A DNA stretch of 64,000 bases, taken from contig NZ_JAEHOB010000002.1 in NCBI RefSeq assembly GCF_016464705.1, forward strand, positions 310,001 to 374,000. The letters run 5' to 3'. The notes under the pieces are model-generated. The model saw nothing but the letters and a program-made list of their open reading frames with translations, searched no databases and was not told where the DNA came from. Position 1 is the first letter of the stretch, and the number at the start of each line of letters is the position of its first letter. Shown here piece by piece: positions 50,908 through 60,018 of the stretch. Both the position numbers and the translations under genes were made by a program. This DNA comes from Qaidamihabitans albus. GTDB lineage: Bacteria > Actinomycetota > Actinomycetes > Mycobacteriales > Pseudonocardiaceae.

Positions 50908-52416
50908 ATGCGTGCACTGGACCTCGCGATCATCGCGGTCTTCCTGGTGGGAACGCCGCTACTCGGCATCGCCATCGGGGGCAAGCAGAAATCGTCGAAC
51001 GACTACTTCGTCGGCAGCAGGCGGATCCCCTGGTGGGCGGTGACGTTCTCGGTCGTGGCCACGGAGACGTCCACGCTGACCGTCATCAGCGTCCCGACGG
51101 TCGCCTACCTCGGCAACGTCACCTACCTGCAGCTCGCCATCGGCTACCTCATCGGGCGGGTGCTGGTCGCGTTCATGCTGCTGCCCAAGTACTACGCCGG
51201 GAACCTGGTCAGTGCCTACGGGTTCCTCGGGAAGCGCTTCGGCAGCGGGCTGCAGGGCACCGCGTCGGTGACCTTCCTCGTCACCCGGCTGCTCGCCGAC
51301 GGCGTCCGGCTGTTCGCCACCGCCATCCCGGTGAAGGTCATTCTCGGGTCGTTCGGCGTGGACGTGCCGTACTGGACGATCATCGCGGTCATCGCGCTGT
51401 TCGCCGTCGCCTACACCTATCTCGGCGGGATCCGGGCGGTGGTCTGGATCGACGTCATCCAGATGGCCATCTACGTGCTCGGCGCGGTCTTCGCCGTACT
51501 CATCCTCGCCGGGAAGCTCCCGGACGGCTGGTTCTCCGCGGCGGTCGACGCGGGCAAGTTCCAGCTCTTCGACTTCTCCTCGAACATCGTGACCAGCCAG
51601 TACGCGTTCATCACCGCGGTCGTCGGCGGTGCGCTGTTCGCGATGGCCTCGCACGGCGCCGACCAGCTGATGGTGCAGCGCCTGCTGGCCTGCCGCACCG
51701 TCCGCGACAGCCAGAAGGCCGTGATCGCCAGCGGTGGCGTGGTCTTCCTGCAGTTCGCCCTGTTCCTGCTCGTCGGCGCGATGCTCTGGTCGTTCTACGG
51801 CGGTGCCACGTCGGAGCAGCTGGGCCTGGACAGCAACGACGAGCTGTTCTCGAAGTTCATCGTCGAGCAGTTGCCCGCGGGACTGTCGGGCCTGCTGGTG
51901 GCGGGCATCCTCGCCGCCGCCATGAGCACGATCTCGTCCTCGCTCAACTCGCTGTCGACCTCGACGGTGAGCGATCTGTACCAGCGGATCACCAAGCGCC
52001 CGCTCCCCGACGCGGCCGTGCTCAGGAGTGCGAAGCTGTGGACGCTGGTCTGGGCGGTGGTGTTCGTGGTGTTCGCCTCGATGTTCACCAGCACCGACCA
52101 GCCGGTGGTCGAGCTCGGTCTGAGCATCGCGAGCTACAGCTACGGCGCGCTGCTCGGCGCCTTCTTCCTCGGCATCTTCATCAAGCGCGCCCGGCAGGCC
52201 GACGCCATCGTGGCCTTCGTCTGCACGATCGTGGTCGCGGCCGTCTTCGCGCTCGGCATAGAGTTCACCGTGGACGGCGAGACGAGCACGCTCGCGTTCC
52301 CGTGGTACGTCCCGCTGGGCGTGGTGGTGACGCTGCTCGTCGGCGGGCTGCTGTCGCTGCGCCACCCGGCGCATGGGCCGACCGAGGACGAACCGACCCG
52401 GCAGGAGGCCGCCTGA
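50908..52416 (+). CDS. Sodium:solute symporter (SSS family)
   Basis: The 502-residue protein has about 13 membrane helices. SSS-family features include the start LAIIAVFLVGTPLLGIAIGG, SSNDYFVGSRRIPWWAVTFS, TYLGGIRAVVWIDVIQM, ASHGADQLMVQRLLAC and LAAAMSTISSSLNSLSTSTV. Members import sugars, sialic acid or other organic solutes. Cotranscription with anmK behind a DasR-like site suggests a cell-wall or amino sugar substrate (inference). GGAG precedes the ATG. Confidence 0.85.
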   Translation: MRALDLAIIAVFLVGTPLLGIAIGGKQKSSNDYFVGSRRIPWWAVTFSVVATETSTLTVISVPTVAYLGNVTYLQLAIGYLIGRVLVAFMLLPKYYAGNLVSAYGFLGKRFGSGLQGTASVTFLVTRLLADGVRLFATAIPVKVILGSFGVDVPYWTIIAVIALFAVAYTYLGGIRAVVWIDVIQMAIYVLGAVFAVLILAGKLPDGWFSAAVDAGKFQLFDFSSNIVTSQYAFITAVVGGALFAMASHGADQLMVQRLLACRTVRDSQKAVIASGGVVFLQFALFLLVGAMLWSFYGGATSEQLGLDSNDELFSKFIVEQLPAGLSGLLVAGILAAAMSTISSSLNSLSTSTVSDLYQRITKRPLPDAAVLRSAKLWTLVWAVVFVVFASMFTSTDQPVVELGLSIASYSYGALLGAFFLGIFIKRARQADAIVAFVCTIVVAAVFALGIEFTVDGETSTLAFPWYVPLGVVVTLLVGGLLSLRHPAHGPTEDEPTRQEAA

Positions 52417-52418
52417 TC

Positions 52419-53024
52419 GTGGACGCCGCCACCCTGCGCGCCACCGGCGCGGAATGCACCGCATTCCTGCTCGCGCACACCGAAGGTGACTGGTCGGCAC
52501 CGGTGCCGGAGCTGAAGTGGAGCGTGCGCGAGGTGGCGGCGCACATCGGCGACACCCTGAGCTGGTACGCGAACGACCTCGCCGCCGGTGCCACCGAGCT
52601 GTCCACGAAGGACATCAGGGTGCGGCCGGACTCCTCGCCGGTGGACCTGGCCCGCACCGTGTCGGCGAGCGTGACCGTGCTCGCCGCCGTGGTGGACGCC
52701 GGTGGACCGGACGCGCGGGGGTGGCATCCGTGGGGCATCGCCGACGCTTCCGGATTCGCTGCCATGGGCTGTGACGAGCTGCTCGTGCACACCGGTGACG
52801 CGGCCCGGGGACTCGGGGTGGCGTTCACGCCGTCGCCCGAGCCGGCCTCGGCGACGCTGCGGCGGCTGTTCCCGTGGGCACCGGCGGAGGCCGAGCCGTG
52901 GCGGACACTGCTGTGGGCCAACGGGCGTACCGCGCTGCCCGGACGGCCACGGCTTACCGGCTGGCGCTGGCACTGCGCGCCACTGTCCGAATGGGACGGT
53001 TCCGCACCGGACGGAGCCAGGTAG
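52419..53024 (+). CDS. DinB/mycothiol-dependent maleylpyruvate isomerase-like protein
   Basis: The 201-residue helical protein resembles the MDMPI N-terminal/DinB family: LKWSVREVAAHIGDTLSWYAN holds the first metal-type His, and GCDELLVHTGDAARGL the second. Members transfer or isomerise with mycothiol in actinobacteria. It starts at GTG with GGAGG in the end of the symporter gene, 2 nt after its stop. The substrate is unknown. Confidence 0.75.
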   Translation: MDAATLRATGAECTAFLLAHTEGDWSAPVPELKWSVREVAAHIGDTLSWYANDLAAGATELSTKDIRVRPDSSPVDLARTVSASVTVLAAVVDAGGPDARGWHPWGIADASGFAAMGCDELLVHTGDAARGLGVAFTPSPEPASATLRRLFPWAPAEAEPWRTLLWANGRTALPGRPRLTGWRWHCAPLSEWDGSAPDGAR

Positions 53025-53026
53025 AC

Positions 53027-53082
53027 GCGCCCCAATGCGGCACCGGTTGCGTTGAGCGCTACCGATGCCGCATTGGGGGCGC
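53027..53082. repeat. Dispersed inverted repeat, family 2, copy 2
   Basis: GCGCCCCAATGCGGCA (53027-53042) faces TGCCGCATTGGGGGCGC (53066-53082), with CGGTTGCGTTGAGCGC in the centre as in the copy at 25182. It starts 3 nt after one stop codon and ends 7 nt before the stop of the convergent gene. Confidence 0.85.
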
Positions 53083-53088
53083 TGCCGG

Positions 53089-53904
53089 CTACGCGTGTGT
53101 GTCCGCTATGTCCGGTAGTTCCATTTTGTCGGTATTGTCTGGGCTGTCCGCCACCGAGCCCACGAACTTCGCCCTTCCGTCCGCCTGCCACTCGACCGGG
53201 ACCCCGAGCCTGCTCGGGGGCCTGCGCAGTGACTCGGGCAGTTCCGCATAGGGAATCCGCAGCAGCCGGGTCCACCTGCGCCGTACCTCGGCAGCCCGCT
53301 CCGCGCCGGCGAGCAGCTGCTGCCACTCGACCGCGGGGATCGCCGCCCTGGCCCGTTCGATGACGTCCGGGTCCGCAGTCGCCCACGTGATCGGCGATGC
53401 TTCGAAGCTCCACCAGCGCGCGCTACGGCCCGGCGCGATGAACCCGTGCATGACACAGGGAACCCACTGCCCCGGCACGAACGTCGTCCGCTCGCGCGCC
53501 CGGAACGTGATAAGCCGGTAGGCGAACGCCGGTGCGGCGGCCGGATCGCGCGAGGTGTCACCCAGCACGAGTATCTGCACCGTCGCGTCGGCCTGCTCCA
53601 CGACCAGCCCGGGAATGAGCTGGCCGCCGCGGTAGGGCCTGACGGCGTTACCCGACAGCACGCCGCCGATCAGCAGGCCCACACCGGTCAGTACGCCGAC
53701 GACCCCGGTCAGCATCGACCACCAGCGCCCGTCCACGATCGCCCACGCACCGAGCGCGACGAGGCCGCAGCCGAGCACCAGCCCGGCCGCGATCCAGACT
53801 GCGCGGCGGTAGATGTTCGGGCTGCTTTCGCGCAGATGCTCCTGGTCGATCGGGGCGTCGAAGAACCGCCGCGGATCGCCTGCCGGCCAGCCGTCCTCAT
53901 TCAT
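53089..53904 (-). CDS. Uncharacterised two-helix membrane protein
   Basis: The 271-residue protein has a soluble N-terminus (GDPRRFFDAPIDQEHLRESSPN), two membrane helices (VWIAAGLVLGCGLVALGAW and MLTGVVGVLTGVGLLIGGVL), and a ~170-residue cytoplasmic domain with strand-rich AYRLITFRARERTTFVPGQW and helical VEWQQLLAGAERAAEVRRR parts. It may belong to the actinobacterial DUF3239-like group; I am not sure. It converges with the DinB-like gene and lies 65 nt from the MFS gene upstream on the same strand. Confidence 0.7.
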   Translation of the reverse strand: MNEDGWPAGDPRRFFDAPIDQEHLRESSPNIYRRAVWIAAGLVLGCGLVALGAWAIVDGRWWSMLTGVVGVLTGVGLLIGGVLSGNAVRPYRGGQLIPGLVVEQADATVQILVLGDTSRDPAAAPAFAYRLITFRARERTTFVPGQWVPCVMHGFIAPGRSARWWSFEASPITWATADPDVIERARAAIPAVEWQQLLAGAERAAEVRRRWTRLLRIPYAELPESLRRPPSRLGVPVEWQADGRAKFVGSVADSPDNTDKMELPDIADTHA

Positions 53905-53969
53905 GCCGCGCATCTTGGCAGATGTCCCCGCCGCGCCGCTCGGATGTCCGCGACGAATCGGCGGCCGGG

Positions 53970-55190
53970 CTACCGGGCGCCGTGCCGGGCGAGCAGTACC
54001 AGCGGCGCCATCGCGAGCAACCCGGCCGTCACGGCGACGAGCACGTAACCGCCACCGTTGAACAGCTGACCGGCGAGCAGGCTGGCCACCGCCGACGCTC
54101 CCCAGACGAGCGCGTCGACCGCGCCCTGCTGCTGCGAGCGCTGCTCGGCGGGCAGGTCCCGGCTCAGCAGGCCACTGCCGCCGACGAAGACGAGGTTCCA
54201 GCCGTAGCCGAGCAGGAACAGCGCGATCGGCAACCCGGAGGTGTGCGCGGTCGGCGCGAGGACGACGGTCGCGGCCGCGACCACCAGCAGGCCGATACCG
54301 CCACCGATCGTCCGCAGCCCGCCCCAGCGGTCGGCGATCCGGCCCGATACCGGCGCCAGCGCGAACATTCCGACCATGTGCAGGGCGAGCACCCAGCTCA
54401 CCACGTCGAGCCCGTGCCCGTGCTGGTGAAGCTGCAGCGGCGTCATCGACATCACCGCCACCATCGCGACCTGGGCGGCCACCATGGCGCAGAGCGGGGT
54501 CAGCACGACCGGGCGGCGCAGGGCGGCGAGCGCCGTTCGCGGCGTCAGGCCGGTGGCCGCCGGGGCGGCCTGCGTGGCGGCGGGACGCGGCAGCGCGGTG
54601 ACCGCCAGCGCCGCGCCCACCGTCACCAGCGCGGCGGCGGCGATCGGGCCGGAAAGTCCGGACGGTCCGGGCAGGTTCAGCCGTTCGGCCACACCGGCCG
54701 CCGGCGCGATCAGCGCGGGACCCGCGACCGCGCCGACCGTGCCCGCCCAGACGATCGTGGAGAGGCCGGTGGCCCTGCGCTCCGCCGGGTACAGCTCGGC
54801 GGCGAGATACCGGGACAGCTGCGCGGCGCCGTTGCCGAGTCCGAGCAGCACCATGCCGGTGACCAGCAGCAGCAACGACGACGCGAGCGCACCGGCCACC
54901 GCCACTGTCGCTCCGCCTGCCCCGAGGCCGTACAGGCCGAGCAACGCGAAGCGCCTGCCCCTGCGGGCGAGCAGCGTGCCCGCTCCTAGCGCGCCGAGCG
55001 CGGTGCCGAGCACCCCGGCCGCGCTCGGCAGCCCGCTCCACGCGGGCCCGTTGATCTCCGCCGCGACGAGCGTTCCCGCCGTGCTCGCGCCGACCATGGC
55101 CGTGTTCATCAGGGCGACGCCGGCGAACAGGGCGCCCATCGACCGTCCGCGCCCGACCGCCGCGACGGTGCCGATCACTGGTGCTGTCAC
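53970..55190 (-). CDS. Major facilitator superfamily transporter
   Basis: The 406-residue protein has twelve hydrophobic segments in two bundles. Segment 2-3 loop LLARRGRRFALLGLYGLGAG and segment 8-9 loop GRIADRWGGLRTIGGGIGLL are the MFS signature loops; LGNGAAQLSRYLAAELYPAERRAT is typical of drug/metabolite efflux members. It is divergent from an Lrp regulator with 94 nt between, suggesting regulation by that protein. The substrate is unknown. Confidence 0.85.
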   Translation of the reverse strand: MTAPVIGTVAAVGRGRSMGALFAGVALMNTAMVGASTAGTLVAAEINGPAWSGLPSAAGVLGTALGALGAGTLLARRGRRFALLGLYGLGAGGATVAVAGALASSLLLLVTGMVLLGLGNGAAQLSRYLAAELYPAERRATGLSTIVWAGTVGAVAGPALIAPAAGVAERLNLPGPSGLSGPIAAAALVTVGAALAVTALPRPAATQAAPAATGLTPRTALAALRRPVVLTPLCAMVAAQVAMVAVMSMTPLQLHQHGHGLDVVSWVLALHMVGMFALAPVSGRIADRWGGLRTIGGGIGLLVVAAATVVLAPTAHTSGLPIALFLLGYGWNLVFVGGSGLLSRDLPAEQRSQQQGAVDALVWGASAVASLLAGQLFNGGGYVLVAVTAGLLAMAPLVLLARHGAR

Positions 55191-55284
55191 AGGAATGATG
55201 CTATGGAAGTGTTACGGCGAAACGAATGCACGAGCGAAGGACTTCGCCACCACCCGCCATCCACGCGGAAAGGATGTCGTCGCG

Positions 55285-55788
55285 TTGACTTTCCGATCGG
55301 AGAAGCCGCTGGACGAGCTGGACTGGCAGCTGATCGAGCAGCTACAGCTGGACGGCAGGCTCTCGTACAAGGAGCTGGGCCGCAGGGTGCGGCTGTCCGC
55401 GCCCGCGGTGGCGGAGCGGGTCCGGCGGCTGGAGGAAACCGGGGTGATCAGCGGGTACCAGGCGCAGGTGGACCCGCGGCGGGCAGGCTATCCCTTCCTC
55501 GCGTTCATCCAGCTGCGCTGTGCGCTCAGCAGCTGCCTGCTCAAGACCAGCACGGCCGAGGACTACCCGGAGGTCGCCGAGGTGCACCGGCTCAGCGGCG
55601 ACTTCTGCACGATGCTGAAGGTGCGCACGGCTTCGCTGGAGCATTTCGAGGGGCTGCTGGAACGGATCGGCAAGCACGGCGAGCTGCGCTCGTCGGTGGT
55701 GCTGTCGACCCAGTACGACGGCCGCCCGGTCGAACCACCGATCGAGGACTATCTCCGCGCCTCCCGTTCCGAGGGCTGGACCCGCTGA
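55285..55788 (+). CDS. Lrp/AsnC-family regulator
   Basis: The ~167-residue protein begins with an AsnC HTH (LDELDWQLIEQLQLDGRLSYKELG, LSAPAVAERVRRLEETGVISGY) and has the RAM ligand domain (VHRLSGDFCTMLKVRTASLEHFEGLLERI). A TTG at 55285 with an upstream AAAGGA is the likely start; an ATG at 55197 would add 29 residues of poor fit. Lrp-type proteins sense amino acids; divergent placement suggests control of the MFS exporter. Confidence 0.82.
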   Translation: MTFRSEKPLDELDWQLIEQLQLDGRLSYKELGRRVRLSAPAVAERVRRLEETGVISGYQAQVDPRRAGYPFLAFIQLRCALSSCLLKTSTAEDYPEVAEVHRLSGDFCTMLKVRTASLEHFEGLLERIGKHGELRSSVVLSTQYDGRPVEPPIEDYLRASRSEGWTR

Positions 55789-55815
55789 CCCGCGGAGGGC
55801 TCGCCGTTCCGCGGG
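55789..55815. terminator. Hairpin between convergent lrp and smc
   Basis: CCCGCGGA and TCCGCGGG form a perfect 8-bp stem with an 11-nt loop, starting at the base after the lrp stop. It is a likely two-way terminator for the convergent genes, unrelated in sequence to the dispersed repeats. Confidence 0.5.
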
Positions 55816-55835
55816 CCTGGGCGGGGGACTCGAGG

Positions 55836-58800
55836 TCAGGCCGTGGCAGGCTGCTCCACCTCGTCGGTGTCCTTGCGCAGTCGCTGGGAGATCACCTGCG
55901 TGATGCCGTCGCCCTGCATGCTGACGCCGTACAGCGCGTCGGCGATCTCCATCGTCGCCTTCTGGTGCGTGATGATGATGAGCTGCGAGGCCGCGCGCAG
56001 CTGCTCCATCAGCCCGATCAGGCGGCGCATGTTGGTGTCGTCCAGCGCGGCCTCGACCTCGTCCATCACGTAGAACGGCGACGGCCGGGCGCGGAAGATC
56101 GCGACCAGCATCGCGACCGCGACCAGTGACTTCTCCCCGCCGGAGAGCAGCGAGAGGCGCTTCACCTTCTTGCCGGGCGGCCGGGCCTCGACGTCCACGC
56201 CGGTGGCGAGCAGGTCGTCGGGCTCGGTGAGCACCATGCGGCCCTCGCCGCCGGGGAACAGCACCGAGAACACGATCTCGAACTCGCGCGCCACATCGTG
56301 GTAGGCGCCGGAGAACACCTCGAGGATCTTGTCGTCGACCTCCTTGATGACCGTGAGCAGGTCCTTGCGGGTCGCCTTCAGGTCCTCCAGCTGCGTGGAG
56401 AGGAACTTGTAGCGCTCCTCCAGCGCGGCGAACTCCTCCAGCGCGAGCGGGTTGACCTTGCCGAGCAGGGCCAGGTCCTTCTCGGCGCGCTTTGCCCTGC
56501 GGGACTGCGTGTCCCGCTCGTACGGGATCGGCTGCGGTGCCATGACCGTCTCGCCGCGCTCCTTGGCCGCCTCGTACTCGGCCATCTCCCCCGCGCCAGG
56601 CGGCACCGGCACGTCCGGGCCGTACTCGGCGACCAGGTCGTCGAGGCCGATACCGAAGTCCTCGACGATCTTGGTCTCCAGCTGCTCGAGCCGGAGCCGC
56701 TGCTCGGCGCGCAGCACCTCGTCCCGGTGCACGGCGTCGGTCAGCTTCTCCAGCTCACCGGTGAGCTCGCGGACGCGGTTGCGGATCTGGCCGAGCGCCT
56801 CCTCCCGCCGCTGCCGCCGCTGCTCGGCGGCGTCGCGCTCGGACGCCGCCCGCTGCAGCGAGTGCTCGATCCGTTCGAGCGCCACCTCGCCGCCACTGAC
56901 CACGGCCGCCGCGATCTCGGCACCCCGCGCCCTGGCGATCCGTGCCTGTTCCGCGCGCTCACGGGCCTCGCGCTCCGCCTGCGCGGCCCGGCGCAGCGAG
57001 TCGGCCTTGCCCGCGATGCCCCTGGCCCGCTCCTCGGCCGTGCGCAACGCGAGCCGGGCGTCGACCTCCTCCTGGCGCACCACGGAGAGCGAGTCCGCGG
57101 CCTCGTCGCGCTCGGTGGTGTCGGGGTCCTCGTCCACCGGCTGCTCGGCCACCGCGGCGAGCCGTTCCTCCAGCTCGCCGAGCTGCGCGAGCACGTCCTC
57201 CCGGCTCTGCTCCACCTTCACCCGCTGGTTGCGCAGACGCTCGACCTCGGCCTCGGCGGAACGGGCCGCCTGCTCCATCCTGCTGAGCCGCTCGGACGAG
57301 CGGGCCTTGCGCACCTTGGCCTCGTTGAGCGCCTCCTTGGCCCGGCCGACCTCGTCGCGGCGGTCCTGCTGCTCGGCGCGGGCGCCCTCCAGCTCCGCGG
57401 CGGTGCGCTGCAACGTCCGCTCGGCCGCGGCGAGCCGGTCCTGCGCCTCGTCGACGGCGGCCTGGATCTCGATCACGCTCTCGTCGCGCGCCGAGCCGCC
57501 CGCCGCCCAGTGGGCCCCGAACACGTCGCCGTCCCCCGTGACCGCCCGGACGTCCGGGTGCGCGGCCACGAGCTCGCGGGCCGTGTCGAGACCGTCCACA
57601 ATGGCCATCCGGTCGAGCGCGCGCTCGACCGCGGGCCGCAACGGTTCCGGCGCCTTGACCACCTCGCGCGCCCAGCGCGCGCCCGCCGGCAGTGCGGGCC
57701 AGCTCGCGGGGTCGACCGTGTCCGAGACGCTGCCGCCGAGCAGCAGGCCCGCGCGGCCGGACTCGTTCTCCTTGAGATAGCGCAGCGCGGCGAGCGCGTC
57801 CCCGCCCGCGGCGAAGGCGACCGCGTCGGCGACGGGACCCAGCGCCGCTGCGAGCGCCACCTCGTAGCCGGCGTCCACGGTCAGCAGCGCCGCGACCGAG
57901 CCGAGCAGGCCGGGCAGCTCGTCGCCGGCCCCGAGCAGGGCGCCCGCACCGTCCTTGCGCTTGAGGCCCATGGACAGCGCGTCCACCCTGGCCTTCTCGG
58001 AGGCGATGTCGCGCTCGGCCGCGCGCTCGGCCTTGACCAGCTCCTCGACCCGGGCCTTGGCGGCGTCGTTGGCCTCCACCGCGCGATCGTGCCGGTCCTG
58101 CAGGTCCGCGTCGTCGGACTCCTCGACCCCGCCCTCGGCACGGGCCTGCTCCAGCTCCTCGGCGGCGGCCTCTGCGCGGGCACCGGACTCCTCGATGCCC
58201 ACGGTGAGCCGTTCGATCTCCTCCGCCGTGGCGTTGTACTTGCTGCGCAGGGCGTCGACCTGGCCGGAGAGCTTCGCGATGCCCTCGCGCCGGTCGGCGA
58301 TCGCGCGCACCGCCGCCATGTGCGCCCGCTCGGCGGACTGCACGACGCGCTCCAGGTGCTCGCGGCGCTCGACCGTGCCGGAGAGCAGTGCCCTGGCCTC
58401 GGCGACCTCCTCGGCGAGCTCCTGCTCACGCTCGGCGGCGTGTTCCGCCTCGGCAAGCAGCTCCTCCGGGTCGCGGCCGGTGCCGCCGGTCTCCACCTCG
58501 GCGGTAAGGTGCCGCTGCCGCTCGACGGCCAGGCGCACCGTGCCGCGCAGCCGCTCCGCCAGCGCGGAGAGCTTGTACCAGGTGTCCTGGGCCGCGGCCA
58601 GCCGTGGCGCGTCCTCGGCGAGCGACTCCTCCAGTTCGGTCTGCTCGGAGGTCGCCACCTCCAGTGCCTGCTCCACCTCGGCGCGGCGGGCGCGGGCGGC
58701 ATTCTCGTCGGCCTCTTCCCTGGCGATCTGCTGCCGCTGGGTGACCAGCTCGTCGGCGAGCAGCCGCAGCCGCGCGTCGCGCAGCTCGGACTGCACGGCC

Positions 58801-59447
58801 TGCGCCTTGCGCGCGATCTCCGCCTGCTTGCCCAGCGGCTTGAGCTGGCGGCGCAGCTCGGTGGTGAGGTCGGTGAGGCGGTCGAGGTTGCCCTGCATCG
58901 CGGTGAGCTTGCGCAGCGCCTTCTCCTTGCGCTTGCGGTGCTTGAGCACGCCCGCCGCCTCCTCGATGAAGGCGCGCCGGTCCTCGGGCTTGGCCTGCAG
59001 GATCTCGGAGAGCTGGCCCTGCCCGACGATCACGTGCATCTCGCGGCCGATGCCGGAGTCGGACAGCAGCTCCTGGATGTCGAGCAGCCGGCAGGAGCTG
59101 CCGTTGATCTCGTACTCGCTCGCGCCGTCGCGGAACATCCGGCGGCTGATCGACACCTCGCTGTAGTCGATGGGCAGCGCGCCGTCGGCGTTGTCGATCG
59201 TCAGGGTCACCTCGGCGCGGCCGAGCGGCGCGCGGCCGGAGGTCCCGGCGAAGATGACGTCCTCCATCTTGCCGCCGCGCAGGTCCTTGACCCCCTGCGT
59301 GCCCATCACCCAGCGTAGGGCGTCGAGCACGTTCGACTTACCGGAGCCGTTCGGGCCGACGACGCAGGTGATTCCGGGTTCGAACCGCAGGGTGGTCGCC
59401 GACGCGAACGACTTGAAGCCTTTGAGCGTCAAGCTTTTCAGGTGCAC
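55836..59447 (-). CDS. smc: Chromosome segregation ATPase SMC
   Basis: SMC forms the condensin that loads at parS sites and aligns chromosome arms. The 1203 residues have Walker A VVGPNGSGKSNVLDALRW near the N-terminus, long coiled coils (~170-500 and ~680-1010), a hinge near residues 510-680, and the C-terminal LLSGGEKSLVAVAML signature with YVMDEVEAALDD. The GTG at 59447 begins HLKSLTLKGFKSF, the family N-terminus; a longer reading adds unrelated residues. acyP lies upstream on the same strand. Confidence 0.97.
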   Translation of the reverse strand: MHLKSLTLKGFKSFASATTLRFEPGITCVVGPNGSGKSNVLDALRWVMGTQGVKDLRGGKMEDVIFAGTSGRAPLGRAEVTLTIDNADGALPIDYSEVSISRRMFRDGASEYEINGSSCRLLDIQELLSDSGIGREMHVIVGQGQLSEILQAKPEDRRAFIEEAAGVLKHRKRKEKALRKLTAMQGNLDRLTDLTTELRRQLKPLGKQAEIARKAQAVQSELRDARLRLLADELVTQRQQIAREEADENAARARRAEVEQALEVATSEQTELEESLAEDAPRLAAAQDTWYKLSALAERLRGTVRLAVERQRHLTAEVETGGTGRDPEELLAEAEHAAEREQELAEEVAEARALLSGTVERREHLERVVQSAERAHMAAVRAIADRREGIAKLSGQVDALRSKYNATAEEIERLTVGIEESGARAEAAAEELEQARAEGGVEESDDADLQDRHDRAVEANDAAKARVEELVKAERAAERDIASEKARVDALSMGLKRKDGAGALLGAGDELPGLLGSVAALLTVDAGYEVALAAALGPVADAVAFAAGGDALAALRYLKENESGRAGLLLGGSVSDTVDPASWPALPAGARWAREVVKAPEPLRPAVERALDRMAIVDGLDTARELVAAHPDVRAVTGDGDVFGAHWAAGGSARDESVIEIQAAVDEAQDRLAAAERTLQRTAAELEGARAEQQDRRDEVGRAKEALNEAKVRKARSSERLSRMEQAARSAEAEVERLRNQRVKVEQSREDVLAQLGELEERLAAVAEQPVDEDPDTTERDEAADSLSVVRQEEVDARLALRTAEERARGIAGKADSLRRAAQAEREARERAEQARIARARGAEIAAAVVSGGEVALERIEHSLQRAASERDAAEQRRQRREEALGQIRNRVRELTGELEKLTDAVHRDEVLRAEQRLRLEQLETKIVEDFGIGLDDLVAEYGPDVPVPPGAGEMAEYEAAKERGETVMAPQPIPYERDTQSRRAKRAEKDLALLGKVNPLALEEFAALEERYKFLSTQLEDLKATRKDLLTVIKEVDDKILEVFSGAYHDVAREFEIVFSVLFPGGEGRMVLTEPDDLLATGVDVEARPPGKKVKRLSLLSGGEKSLVAVAMLVAIFRARPSPFYVMDEVEAALDDTNMRRLIGLMEQLRAASQLIIITHQKATMEIADALYGVSMQGDGITQVISQRLRKDTDEVEQPATA

Positions 59448-59552
59448 GCGGGCTGACCTTTCCCCTACCGACTCCCGTTTCCAACCGACAGATGCTACCC
59501 GGGAGCCCTCCGCCACCGTGGGACCTGGTGCCCGGCGGTGCCGTGCCGGGTG

Positions 59553-59840
59553 TCAGCGTTCGACGAAGCCGTCCAGGTCGCCACGGGCGGGTGACCACCG
59601 TTCGATGACGTGGTGCACTCGACCGGGTGGTTCCGAAGACCTCAGTGCCGCGAGCAAGCGCTCACAGTGTTCCTGCGGGCCCTCGGCGATCACCTCGACC
59701 CGGCCGTCTGCGAGGTTGGCCGCACTGCCGGTGAGGCCGAGTTCCAGCGCCCGGCTGCGCGTCCACCAGCGGAAACCGACACCCTGCACGGAACCGTGCA
59801 CCCACGCGGTCAGGCGGGTCTCTTTCGTTTCGTCAACCAC
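59553..59840 (-). CDS. acyP: Acylphosphatase
   Basis: This small enzyme hydrolyses acyl phosphates. The 95-residue protein has the phosphate loop HGSVQGVGFRWWTRSRALEL with the catalytic Arg, and GSAANLADGRVEVIAEG with the catalytic Asn. I placed the start at GTG 59840 with GGGG upstream, giving the standard length of about 95 residues instead of 119. It precedes smc, as in many actinobacteria. Confidence 0.9.
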   Translation of the reverse strand: MVDETKETRLTAWVHGSVQGVGFRWWTRSRALELGLTGSAANLADGRVEVIAEGPQEHCERLLAALRSSEPPGRVHHVIERWSPARGDLDGFVER

Positions 59841-60018
59841 GTCCCCATCGTGCCGCACGCCGTTCGTCGCAGACAGTGAACCGCTGACAGAAGCGCCTTC
59901 ACGGGTGGCCACTCAGCGGTGGTAGGTTTCCCGCCTGGGTACGCCACCCGGGCGAACACCATCCGGGTGGATCGGAGCGAGAACTCACCGTGAAGTCAGC
60001 AACTCCAAGGAGTAATGC

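Noticed and set aside
56298-59318. 1006-residue plus-strand ORF opposite smc
   Set aside because: Leu/Arg/Gly-rich antisense of the SMC coiled-coil codons.
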